Of a DNA stretch of 64,000 nucleotides, positions 44,185-52,915 are shown piece by piece. Origin of the DNA: Hydrogenispora ethanolica (GTDB lineage Bacteria; Bacillota; UBA4882; UBA8346); assembly GCF_004340685.1 (NCBI RefSeq), contig NZ_SLUN01000006.1, positions 62,001 to 126,000 of the forward strand. Direction: 5' to 3'. How positions within the stretch are numbered: the stretch's first letter is position 1; each line of letters begins with the position of its first letter. A program made the position numbers and the translations under genes. The notes under the pieces were generated by a model, which worked only from the letters and a program-made list of their open reading frames with translations, made no database searches and was not told where the DNA came from.

Positions 44185-45438
44185 GTGAAAAAAATGACCC
44201 GAATGCTGATCGGCGGACTGATGATCATGGCCCTGATCGGTACCAGCCTGGCATGGGGAGCGCCGCGAAAGACGACGGTGACCATCCTCGCCGGCTTGTC
44301 TTCCACCGATGACGGCATGCAAGAGATCATCACCAAGGCGGTGGCCGCCAAGTATCCCGGGATTACTTTGCAATGGGAAGCGCTGGGTTGGAGCGATAAT
44401 TTTCATCCGAAGATGCAGCAATACATACAGACCGGCTTGCCGGATATCATTGTCGGCAAAGCCCAGGATGTCGCCACCTATGGCGGGCAGGGCCTACTGG
44501 CCGACCTGAAGGGCAAAAAGTATCTCACCAGAGTATTGGATGCCGCCATCCCCGGCGTGACGATCAAGGGAAAGACGTATGGCCTTGTTTATAACTGTCT
44601 CTATCAGGGAGTGTATTACAACCGGAAAATATTTGCGGAGAACGGCTTGAAGGTTCCGATCACCCATGCGGAGCTTGCCAAGGTTATCGGCACATTGAAA
44701 GCCAAGGGAATCACCCCTTTCGCCACGCATATGGTCGACACCTGGAGTATCGGCAATATGACCATGCAGTTTGCCATCAATGACGTGTTCAGCAAGACGC
44801 CCACCTGGGGCGATCAATTCCGGGCCGGGAAAGTCTCCTTTGCCACCTCGGCGGCGTATAAAAAATGCTATGAATACAATAAGCTGCTCTTCGACAACAC
44901 GTGGAGCAGAGAAACCTTCTCTCTGCCGCAGGCCGATTGCGATGCCCGAATGGTCCAAGGCCTAGCGGCCATGAAAGTCTCCGGTTCCTGGTCGATCCAG
45001 AATTTCATGAATGTCGATCCGAACTTCGACTTCGGCGTCTTCCCGTTCCCCAATCAAACCGGCGATGCCAAACTGATTTTTGAACCCAACATGACCTGGA
45101 TGAAGAGCGCGAGGACCAAGCACTCGGCGCAAGTCGACCAAGTCTTTGACGTGCTTACCAGCGACAAAAAGGCAGCCATCGCCTTTTTGAACCTCACCAA
45201 GACTTCCTCCATGCTTAAAGGTGTGAGCCCGACCTTCCCCAATCCCAGCCAGAAAGATATCGATAAATACGCGGCCGCCGGCAAACTGATTGACGCCAAT
45301 TCCGGCAATAATCAATTACAATGGGGCGGATTCCAGGACGAGAATGCCAAGGACATCGCTTCCTGGCTCCAGGGCACCATGACCTTGAAACAGGCCCTGG
45401 AAGCGGCCGACAGCCGGAGAGCCATCAGCAAGCCATGA
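44185..45438 (+). CDS. Sugar ABC importer binding protein
   Basis: 417 residues from GTG 44185, with GAGGAGG 9 nt upstream. A signal peptide is present (KKMTRMLIGGLMIMALIGTSLAWGA). Family 1 solute-binding protein text: KTTVTILAGLSSTDDG, LQWEALGWSDNFHPKMQQYIQTGLPDI, and the C-terminal WLQGTMTLKQALEAAD. It probably binds galacto- or other oligosaccharides, judging from the glycosidases downstream. A hairpin separates it from the permeases. Confidence 0.92.
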   Translation: MKKMTRMLIGGLMIMALIGTSLAWGAPRKTTVTILAGLSSTDDGMQEIITKAVAAKYPGITLQWEALGWSDNFHPKMQQYIQTGLPDIIVGKAQDVATYGGQGLLADLKGKKYLTRVLDAAIPGVTIKGKTYGLVYNCLYQGVYYNRKIFAENGLKVPITHAELAKVIGTLKAKGITPFATHMVDTWSIGNMTMQFAINDVFSKTPTWGDQFRAGKVSFATSAAYKKCYEYNKLLFDNTWSRETFSLPQADCDARMVQGLAAMKVSGSWSIQNFMNVDPNFDFGVFPFPNQTGDAKLIFEPNMTWMKSARTKHSAQVDQVFDVLTSDKKAAIAFLNLTKTSSMLKGVSPTFPNPSQKDIDKYAAAGKLIDANSGNNQLQWGGFQDENAKDIASWLQGTMTLKQALEAADSRRAISKP

Positions 45439-45454
45439 TCGACTAGCGGTTTCG

Positions 45455-45480
45455 AGGGGAATAATTCTGATTATTCCCCT
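45455..45480 (+). terminator. 11-bp hairpin after the binding-protein gene
   Basis: AGGGGAATAAT and ATTATTCCCCT pair across 4 nt, followed by TCATTTCTTTC. It takes the same position as the hairpins at 21229 and 31690. Confidence 0.6.
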
Positions 45481-45509
45481 TCATTTCTTTCATGAAGGAG
45501 ATTCGAATC

Positions 45510-46391
45510 ATGCGCCGGAAATCATTTAACCGGAGGGAGAAACTCCAGTATCTCTCGCTCGTCTTGCCGGGGCTGTTGCTGTTCACGATCGGACTGATCC
45601 TCCCGATGTTCCTCTCGTTCAGCTATTCCTTGACCAGTTGGGATGGGATGTCAGCCGCCAAACCTTTCATTGGGTTCAAAAACTATGCCCGTTTTTTTAC
45701 GGATCCCTTTGCGGGCCAGGCCTGGATTTTTACATTTAAGTTCACGTTTTGGAACACGATCATTCAGAATGTTTTCGCATTGCTGTTCGCGATCGCGCTG
45801 AACAGCGCCATCAAGGGCAAGAAGATCTACCGCACCGTTTTTTTCATACCCTGTCTGATTAGCGCCATTATCGTGGGTTTCATCTGGCTGCGGATGTTCA
45901 TCAATATCCTGCCGGCGCTGAACCGTTTCCTGGGGACCAACATCAATTTCTTGCTCTTCGGCAGCGGAAAAACGGTTTTGGCGGGATTGCTGTTGGCCAA
46001 CAACTGGCAATGGATCGGGTATTGGATGCTGATCTATCTGGCGGCGCTGCAGTCGATCCCCGGCGAATTATATGAAGCCGCGAATATCGACGGCGCCACC
46101 ACGCTCGGGAAGTTCCGGCATATCACCATTCCCTTGCTGGCGCCGGCGTTCACCATTTGTATTGTCGGAATCACCACCGGCTCGCTCAAGGTCTACGAAC
46201 TGTTGGTCACTTCCACCTGGGGAGGCCCGGGCCGCGCTTCCACCTCCATCATTTACTACATCTACAATACCGCCATCAGCGGGCGGCAGTACGGCTACGG
46301 CTCGGCGATGTCGATCGTTCTGGTGCTGGTGCTATTCCTGGTGGCCTTGGTTCAGCTCGGGTTCCTGCGGAAAAAGGAGGTGCAATTATGA
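45510..46391 (+). CDS. CUT1 sugar ABC permease (MalF type)
   Basis: 293 residues from ATG 45510 (AAGGAG upstream). Six membrane segments begin with YLSLVLPGLLLFTIGLILPMF. The EAA loop is YEAANIDGATTLGKFRHITIPLLAPA. Stop and next start overlap (ATGA), so it is coupled to the MalG-type gene. Confidence 0.92.
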   Translation: MRRKSFNRREKLQYLSLVLPGLLLFTIGLILPMFLSFSYSLTSWDGMSAAKPFIGFKNYARFFTDPFAGQAWIFTFKFTFWNTIIQNVFALLFAIALNSAIKGKKIYRTVFFIPCLISAIIVGFIWLRMFINILPALNRFLGTNINFLLFGSGKTVLAGLLLANNWQWIGYWMLIYLAALQSIPGELYEAANIDGATTLGKFRHITIPLLAPAFTICIVGITTGSLKVYELLVTSTWGGPGRASTSIIYYIYNTAISGRQYGYGSAMSIVLVLVLFLVALVQLGFLRKKEVQL

Positions 46392-47293
46392 GGGGGAGCA
46401 ACGGCAACGCCTTTTTCAAGGGGAAAAAACCCCTTCCGGCGGAGAACCCGGCGCCGGGCGCCGCTGAAAAATATACGCTGGGCACGGGGATGATCCAGGT
46501 TCTGATGACGCTGGCGGCACTGTTGTTTGCGGCGCCGGTTTTTATTATCCTCAATTACTCCTTTAAAACAGTGCGCGAACTGTATCTGAGCAATCCGCTC
46601 GCCCTGCCGGAAAGCTTTCAATTGGGCAACTATATCAGCGCCTTCAAAAAGCTGGACCTCCTGACCACTTTTACCAATACCTTTATCTATACGGCTGTGA
46701 CAGTGGTGGTCCTGGTCATGCTGTGCGGCGCTTCTTCCTGGGCGATTGCCCGGTGTAAAAACCGGTTTTTTAAATTCAGCTATATCTATTTTTTGCTGGG
46801 CATTTTCATTCCCCATCAGGCGCTTTTTCTTCAGATTTACATGATCGGATTCAGAACGGGACTCATTAATACCCGGCTCGGCGTCATCCTGATGTACATC
46901 GCCACCGGAATGTCCTTTGGCGTTTTCCTGATGACCAGCTTTATGACGACCGTTCCGGTGGAGTTGGAGGAAGCGGCGAAGATCGACGGCTGCTCGGTCT
47001 ATCGCACCTATTTTTTCATCGTCTTGCCGCTCTTGAAACCGGCCATCGCCACGTTAACGATCCTGCAGGCTTTTCAGATCTGGAACGATTATCTCATGGC
47101 CAGCCTGTTCATTAGCAGTCAGGAGCTGAGAACGCTGACTTTGGCGATGCAGATGCTGTTTTCGCAGCAATCCAGCGATTACACCACGGCCATGGCGGCC
47201 ATTATCATATCCGTGTTGCCCGTAGCGATACTCTTCATCTCGATGCAGAAGTATTTCGTCAAAGGCATGACGGTCGGAGCGCTGAAGGGTTAA
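46388..47293 (+). CDS. CUT1 sugar ABC permease (MalG type)
   Basis: 301 residues from ATG 46388, AAGGAGG upstream. After a polar start of about 35 residues, six membrane segments begin MIQVLMTLAALLFAAPVFII. The EAA loop reads EEAAKIDGCSVYRTYFFIVLPLLKPA, and it ends KYFVKGMTVGALKG. No ATPase gene follows, so a shared MsmX-like ATPase is implied. Confidence 0.92.
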   Translation: MRGSNGNAFFKGKKPLPAENPAPGAAEKYTLGTGMIQVLMTLAALLFAAPVFIILNYSFKTVRELYLSNPLALPESFQLGNYISAFKKLDLLTTFTNTFIYTAVTVVVLVMLCGASSWAIARCKNRFFKFSYIYFLLGIFIPHQALFLQIYMIGFRTGLINTRLGVILMYIATGMSFGVFLMTSFMTTVPVELEEAAKIDGCSVYRTYFFIVLPLLKPAIATLTILQAFQIWNDYLMASLFISSQELRTLTLAMQMLFSQQSSDYTTAMAAIIISVLPVAILFISMQKYFVKGMTVGALKG

Positions 47294-47320
47294 GCCCATA
47301 CATCAGAAAGGGATAACAAA

Positions 47321-49411
47321 ATGGAGATCATCATCAACGAAAATGCCCTGCATCTCGTGATCGAAGTGACGGATGACAAGGATGTCCGTTTGCTGCATTT
47401 CGCGGCGGTTCCTTTCCATCCGGAAATGCTGACCGAAAAGCAGCGGCAAAAGTGCCGGCTGGTGGAACTGCAGGAAACGGGCGAGAACCAGGATGACAAT
47501 CATGGTCCGAAGCATACCGGGACCATGCCCGGCAACCGGCTGGTGTATCAAAACCACCGTGATTACCGCACCGCGCCGGGGCGAAAATTGGAGATCGAGA
47601 TGGCCGACGGCGGGCTGGCGGTCGTCAGTCATCTGCAGTTTTATGACGGGCTTCCGGTGGTCCGCTCCTGGACTGAGCTCCGGAATCATAGCGCAACGGC
47701 CAAAGGTTTGGAGTATGTCTCCTCCTTCGCCTTGACCGGAATCGCCAAAGAGGGCATCCTGCCGTGGGATCGGAAAAGCCGGTTGCATATTCCGCATAAC
47801 ACCTGGTTTGGCGAGGCCCAATGGCGGCGGAATACCCTCCCCGAGCTGGGCTTGGCGCGGGTCCATACCTTTTCTGTAAAGCGCCTGGCGTATTCCAGCA
47901 CCGGAACCTGGTCCACTTCGCAGTATCTGCCGATGGGTTGTTTTGAAAATGTCGAAGCCGGCTCCTGTCTCTTCTGGCAGATCGAACACAACGGTTCCTG
48001 GCATTGGGAGATCAGCGACAGCGAAGAGCAATTATATTTGCAGCTCAGCGGACCCACTGAAAATGAGAACGCCTGGTGGAAAGAGCTGGCGCCCGGCGAA
48101 TCCTTTACCACCATACCAGTCGCCGTCGGAGCGGTAGCCGGCGGTTTCGAGCCGGCGATCCAGGCCTTGACCCGTTATCGCCGGGCGATCCGCCGCCCCC
48201 ATCCGGACAACCGGAACCTGCCGGTTATCTTTAACGACTATATGAATTGCCTGTTCGGCGACCCGACCACCGCCAAGCTGCTGCCGTTGATCGACGCGGC
48301 GGCCGCGGTCGGCTGCGAATATTTTTGTATCGATGCCGGCTGGTATTCGGACGGGGAATGGTGGGACGGGGTGGGGGAATGGCTCCCGGCCCAACACCGT
48401 TTCCCCGGCGGCATCAAGGAGCCGCTGGATTATATCCGCGCCAAGGGGATGATCCCCGGGTTGTGGCTCGAGCTTGAGGTGATGGGCATGCACTGCCCGC
48501 TGGCGGAACGGGTGCCGGATGACTGGTTTTTCGTCCGCCACGGCAAGCGGGTGATCGATCACGGCCGGTATCAGCTGGATTTTCGCAATCCGGCGGTCCG
48601 GCGGCACGCCGCTGCGGTCATCCGGCGTCTGGTCCGGGAGTACGGGGTAGGCTATATCAAGATGGATTACAATATCAATGCCGGCAGCGGCACCGAATGG
48701 AACGCCGCCAGTTTCGGCGACGGACTGCTGGAGCACAACCGGGCTTACCTGGCCTGGCTCGACGATATTTTCGACCAATACCCGGAGCTGGTCATCGAAA
48801 ACTGCAGCAGCGGCGGGATGCGGATGGATTACGCGATGCTGAGCCGGTATAGCATCCAGTCCAGCAGCGACCAGACCGATTACCGGAAGTATGCCGTGAT
48901 CGCGGCCGCTTGCGCCACCGCAGTGACGCCGGAGCAATGCGGCGTCTGGTCCTATCCGCTGCGCGAAGGGGATGCCGAGGAAGTGGTCTTTAACATGGTC
49001 AACGCGATGTTGATGCGTTTCCATCAGAGCGGGCACCTGGCCGAAATTTCCCCGGAGCGGCTGGCCCTGGTCCGGGAAGGATTGGCCTATTATAAGTCCA
49101 TCCGGCGGCAGATCCCGGAAGGGCTGCCGTTCTGGCCCCTGGGACTGCCGGCTTTCCAAGACCCCTGGGTCAGTTGGGGCCTGCGCTGCGGAACTGAGAC
49201 CTATCTGGCCGTTTGGCGCCTGGAAGGCTCGCGCGACAGCTGCCGCCTGCCGCTGCCCTTTCTGAAAGGAAAGAAGGTCGCGGTTCGCTGCGGTTATCCG
49301 GCCGCTTTTGGCTGCCGGATGGAGTGGCACCCGGATAACGCCGAGCTGAGCCTGATCCTGCCCCAAATCAACTCGGCGCGGCTGTTGGAGTTGGAAGAGC
49401 TTGACCGGTAA
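47321..49411 (+). CDS. GH36 alpha-galactosidase
   Basis: 696 residues from ATG 47321. The family 36 barrel has FNDYMNCLFGDPT, YFCIDAGWY, the nucleophile D449 in YIKMDYN and acid/base D517 in QSSSDQTDYRK; NCSSGGMRMD is also conserved. The length fits bacterial GH36 enzymes, which have an N-terminal beta-sandwich. No signal peptide, so it cleaves imported alpha-galactosides such as raffinose-type sugars in the cytoplasm. Its neighbours are the importer and another glycosidase. Confidence 0.92.
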   Translation: MEIIINENALHLVIEVTDDKDVRLLHFAAVPFHPEMLTEKQRQKCRLVELQETGENQDDNHGPKHTGTMPGNRLVYQNHRDYRTAPGRKLEIEMADGGLAVVSHLQFYDGLPVVRSWTELRNHSATAKGLEYVSSFALTGIAKEGILPWDRKSRLHIPHNTWFGEAQWRRNTLPELGLARVHTFSVKRLAYSSTGTWSTSQYLPMGCFENVEAGSCLFWQIEHNGSWHWEISDSEEQLYLQLSGPTENENAWWKELAPGESFTTIPVAVGAVAGGFEPAIQALTRYRRAIRRPHPDNRNLPVIFNDYMNCLFGDPTTAKLLPLIDAAAAVGCEYFCIDAGWYSDGEWWDGVGEWLPAQHRFPGGIKEPLDYIRAKGMIPGLWLELEVMGMHCPLAERVPDDWFFVRHGKRVIDHGRYQLDFRNPAVRRHAAAVIRRLVREYGVGYIKMDYNINAGSGTEWNAASFGDGLLEHNRAYLAWLDDIFDQYPELVIENCSSGGMRMDYAMLSRYSIQSSSDQTDYRKYAVIAAACATAVTPEQCGVWSYPLREGDAEEVVFNMVNAMLMRFHQSGHLAEISPERLALVREGLAYYKSIRRQIPEGLPFWPLGLPAFQDPWVSWGLRCGTETYLAVWRLEGSRDSCRLPLPFLKGKKVAVRCGYPAAFGCRMEWHPDNAELSLILPQINSARLLELEELDR

Positions 49412-49441
49412 AACAAATCAAACCATGCGGGCGGGTCGATC

Positions 49442-51955
49442 ATGGAAGCAGAAAAACTGGTGATTCAGGTAGACCGGGAAACCGGAGCGGTAAAGCATGG
49501 TACCGCCGGTTTCCTTTACGGCCTGGGCAATGAAGGAGTTCCCAACCTCCAGATGTTGGCTCCACTCAAGCCGGGCGTCGCCGCGCAGAAACCGCCGGGA
49601 GGGTTGCAACATCCGAACGGCGATGCCTTTGAGGTCGCCGCCACCTTCAGCGAAGCCGGCGGCAGACAGATTCAAATCTATATGCAGGACGCCTATGCGC
49701 AATGGCCGTACGAGAGTCAGGATATCGGCGATTATCTGGAGCGGGTGGCCGCAATGGTTCAGAAAGTCGCGGCGCATCCCCGGAAAGAGCGGTTTGCGTA
49801 CGTCCCCTTCAATGAGCCGGACTGGATCTGGTACAATGCCGAGGACCGCCGGGACGCCTTTTTTGAAGATTGGCTGACGGTTTACAGGGAAATCCGCCGG
49901 CTCGACCCCTCCGGCCCAATCGTCGGCCCCAATATCGCCAGTTATCATGAGGGTTTTATCGAAAGCTTCATGAGCTTTTGCAAATCCGAAGCATGCCTGC
50001 CGGATATCGTCTCCTGGCATGAGTTGGACCCGAAATTCTTCAGCGACTGGCACCGGCATCTGGAGCATTACCGGGGGATCGAGCGCAGCCTGGGCCTGCC
50101 GGAAAAACCGATCTGTATCAACGAATACGGTAACTGGCGCGATCTGTCGGTGCCGGGCCGGCTGATCCAATGGCTGGCCCGGTTCGAGGAGTCCAAAGTC
50201 GAGGCTTGCCTGGCTTACTGGCATGCCGCCGGCAATCTCGACGATCTGGTCACCCGCAATAACGAAACGACCGGGGCGTGGTGGCTTTTCAAGTGGTATG
50301 GGGAATTGACCGGAAATACCGTGGCGGTCCACCCCAGCCGTGCCGCTGCCGAAGGTTTGCAGGGCATCGCCGCCTTGGACCAGGAGAAGCTGCAACTGCG
50401 GGTGGTGTTCGGCGGCTGCGCCGACGGTTGCGACATCGTCTTGAAGGGGCTGGCGGGGGTCCCCGGCTTTGCGGGCGGGGTCCACGCCGGGCTTTGGTCC
50501 GTGGCCTGGTCGGGCCATGAAGGGCCATCGGCCGGGCCAATCGCCGAGCTGGAAAGCGATTTTCCGGTGACCGACGGCGCAACGCTGATTCCGGTGCGGG
50601 AGATGGACGCCGCGTCGGCTTATTTGCTCATTGTCACGGCCAAGGATCACGCCGCCGCCGGGGGAGTGCGCAAAGCCTGGCAAGGGACATACGAGGCGGA
50701 AGACGCCCAAATCAGCGAGGGCATCATTATCGAAGGCGGCACGCCCGCCCAGCCGAACCGGAACTATCATTCCGGCCGGGGCCGGGTGGGAGAGCTCGGG
50801 CAAGACGCCAGCCGGGTCCGGTTCACGGTCGCTGTGCCTTATTCCGGAAGCTATGCGCTGGACATTTTCTACGGCAACGGCCACGGTGCCATGGCCGGAC
50901 AATGGCTGGGCGTGGATGAGCGGGATTGGCGGTTGCTGGAGTATCATCCCAATCTGGCCTGGGGCTTTATCGACCGGAAAACCGTCCCCCTTGAGTTGAA
51001 GCAAGGCAGGCATACCATCACCTTGGCGAAGTATGCCGCCGGGGCCGGTCTGGCGGAGCTCGCGGTGGATTTGGACAAGATCGTGCTGGCTCATTCGGCC
51101 CCGGCTCCCGGCCCCCGGCATTATCCCGCGGCATACGCCGAGCTTCTCGGAATGGCGAAGCTGGGGCGCGAAATCGGCGGCTATTCCGGGAATGGCTATG
51201 TTTTGTTGGGTGGCGGGGACGCGGGGGTGCGTTTTGTAACGGGTCAAGCGAACCATGGATTCAATCGGATCCGCATTCGTTACGCGATCGCTTCCCATTC
51301 TGAAGATCCTGAGACTTCGGCCATCCCTGCGCTGTCTATCAACGTCAACGGCGCGGCTTGGGAATTGCCGCGTCCTGAATCCTTGAATCCGAATCAATGG
51401 CAGGACGCCGCTTGCCAAGTCTTTTTGCCCGCCGGGATCAGCCAAATAACTTTTGGGAGTCGCGCTGGGAACCCCAATCAAAACATTGCTTTGGATTCCA
51501 TCGCGCTGGAGGAGGGAAACGGCCCGGTGGCAAGCTACGAGGCGGAAGCCCCCGAAAATACCCTCGCCGGAAGCGCCAAGGTTGGCGACGACGCCTACGC
51601 TTCAGCCGGCAAATATGTGCGGGACATCGGTGACGGGGCGGAGAATTTTCTGCAATTCAACGGGATTACAGTGGAGGCCGACGGGACCTATTGCATGGTT
51701 ATCGATTATGCCAACGCTGAAAAGGTCGGCGCGCATCAGTATAATGTAAATATCGTGGACCGTTACGCGGATATCTGGGTTAACGGTCGGGAAGCCGGGC
51801 GGGTCTATTTCCGGAACACCTTCGGCTGGAATTCCTACCGCAGCAAAGCCGTTCATCTTGAATTAAAAGCCGGCGCGAACACCATCCGCTTCTCGAATGC
51901 CGAAGCGGCCGCCCCGCATATCGATAAGATTACGATTGCGCCCTTCCAAACGTAA
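49442..51955 (+). CDS. Clan-A glycoside hydrolase with two CBM6/35-like domains, cytoplasmic
   Basis: 837 residues from ATG 49442. The catalytic domain (about 1-410) is GH39/GH5-like: acid/base E125 in VPFNEPDW and nucleophile E228 in CINEYGNW, with WHELDPKFF between. Two beta-sandwich modules follow, starting YEAEDAQISEG (about residue 418) and YEAEAPENTLAG (about residue 698), each with the YEAE opening and a DKIVL or DKITI end as in CBM6/35. CBMs normally occur on secreted enzymes, yet no signal peptide is present. Exact GH family and substrate unclear; it may trim glycosides imported by the preceding transporter. Confidence 0.75.
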   Translation: MEAEKLVIQVDRETGAVKHGTAGFLYGLGNEGVPNLQMLAPLKPGVAAQKPPGGLQHPNGDAFEVAATFSEAGGRQIQIYMQDAYAQWPYESQDIGDYLERVAAMVQKVAAHPRKERFAYVPFNEPDWIWYNAEDRRDAFFEDWLTVYREIRRLDPSGPIVGPNIASYHEGFIESFMSFCKSEACLPDIVSWHELDPKFFSDWHRHLEHYRGIERSLGLPEKPICINEYGNWRDLSVPGRLIQWLARFEESKVEACLAYWHAAGNLDDLVTRNNETTGAWWLFKWYGELTGNTVAVHPSRAAAEGLQGIAALDQEKLQLRVVFGGCADGCDIVLKGLAGVPGFAGGVHAGLWSVAWSGHEGPSAGPIAELESDFPVTDGATLIPVREMDAASAYLLIVTAKDHAAAGGVRKAWQGTYEAEDAQISEGIIIEGGTPAQPNRNYHSGRGRVGELGQDASRVRFTVAVPYSGSYALDIFYGNGHGAMAGQWLGVDERDWRLLEYHPNLAWGFIDRKTVPLELKQGRHTITLAKYAAGAGLAELAVDLDKIVLAHSAPAPGPRHYPAAYAELLGMAKLGREIGGYSGNGYVLLGGGDAGVRFVTGQANHGFNRIRIRYAIASHSEDPETSAIPALSINVNGAAWELPRPESLNPNQWQDAACQVFLPAGISQITFGSRAGNPNQNIALDSIALEEGNGPVASYEAEAPENTLAGSAKVGDDAYASAGKYVRDIGDGAENFLQFNGITVEADGTYCMVIDYANAEKVGAHQYNVNIVDRYADIWVNGREAGRVYFRNTFGWNSYRSKAVHLELKAGANTIRFSNAEAAAPHIDKITIAPFQT

Positions 51956-51986
51956 AGCGCCCCTGATTCCGGGAACGCCGACTCGA

Positions 51987-52016
51987 ACTCCTTTCGCACA
52001 ACGAAAGGAGTTTTTT
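51987..52016 (+). terminator. Terminator of the galactoside cluster
   Basis: ACTCCTTTCG and CGAAAGGAGT pair across 5 nt, followed by TTTTTT. Confidence 0.88.
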
Positions 52017-52056
52017 AATTGGCAGTGGTTTTTCGGCCCGAAAAAGGGGTCTGGTT

Positions 52057-52415
52057 CCCGTATCCCAAGCCCCGGGGAAGCTTCCCGGAACCTCGGGGAT
52101 GCTTCCCGAAGCTTTGTCGATGCATCCCGAAGCCTCCGTCCTCTTTCCCCGAGGTTTGGGGAAGCATCCCGAAGGTTTGGTCCTTTATTCCGGAGCCTTC
52201 GGGATGATTCCCTGGGGTTCCGGGATGCTAGGATGACCTTTCGGGAAGAAAGGATCGTAGGATCCTATGAAAGGATCATGGGATCCCTTACAAGGATGAA
52301 GGCCATCCCTTACACGGATCATAGCATCCCTTACAAGGATCGGAAGATCCTATGAAAGGATCGAGGCATCCCTTACAAGGATGGCTTTCATCCTAACAAG
52401 GATGAAGAAGATCCT
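52057..52415. repeat. 21-bp-period intergenic array C
   Basis: Seventeen units, fifteen of exactly 21 bp and two of 22 bp (starting near 52282 and 52373). The left half is built on forms such as AAGCATCCCGAAGGTTTGGTC, the right half on ATGAAAGGATCATGGGATCCC and TTACAAGGATCGGAAGATCCT. Thus the sequence drifts along the array while the period stays. Most units contain a GGAT...ATCC dyad. Frames stay open on the plus strand and yield heptad text (EASRNLG DASRSFV), but there is no ribosome-binding site. 52416-52712 shows no gene. Confidence 0.78.
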
Positions 52416-52712
52416 AGTTGGACGGAAGACCATACCTGACATGAGGGGAGATCAACTGATATATTAGGTGTCCGGGGAAGCGGGGGCGGGACATCGGGAA
52501 CCAGGCCGGGGATACCGGTGAGCTAAACGGATCCTTGACGTTTGGAAGCGACGTCATGAAGCTTCTTGCGCGCCGGAGCGCGGAGCGGAACCATACCGAC
52601 GTCGCGTTAGCGCGGATCCGATGCAACAGAGCCCATCATGCCATGAGCAAAACCGCCTGCCGTCAGGCGGCATGTTTCCGCAGGCAGATCCATTTTATTT
52701 CGGAATTTGGGT

Positions 52713-52755
52713 ATTGTGTAAATTAATATATTAAGCTAATATATTAGTATACAAT
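52713..52755. promoter_or_regulatory. Extended AT-rich dyad before the transporter gene
   Basis: TAATATATTA occurs twice as a 10-1-1-1-10 arrangement (52724-52733 and 52737-52746, spacer AGC), flanked by ATTGTGTA (52713) and TATACAAT (52748), near-inverted arms. It is about 160 bp before the gene at 52916 and is a good operator candidate, perhaps for the GntR protein encoded at 57254. Confidence 0.5.
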
Positions 52756-52915
52756 CCTTCAAATTTTGTTTAAATACAAGCTACATCGAGGGAAGGAGGT
52801 CTAGGAGGACAACCGCTTCATCGCCGGATTGCGCGCGATCCTGAAAAGGGGGATGGATGTACCGCGGTATCGGTGGTGACCAATTTTTTTACGAATTTAA
52901 GGGAGGAACGACATC

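Noticed and set aside
49418-51481. Minus-strand frame of 687 codons opposite the clan-A glycosidase
   Set aside because: Antisense shadow of a clear glycosidase with catalytic motifs; its text has no domain features.
51897-52355. Plus-strand frame of 152 codons with EASRNLG/DASRSFV repeats
   Set aside because: It begins inside the glycosidase gene, crosses a strong terminator and runs through array C; same frame-preserving effect.
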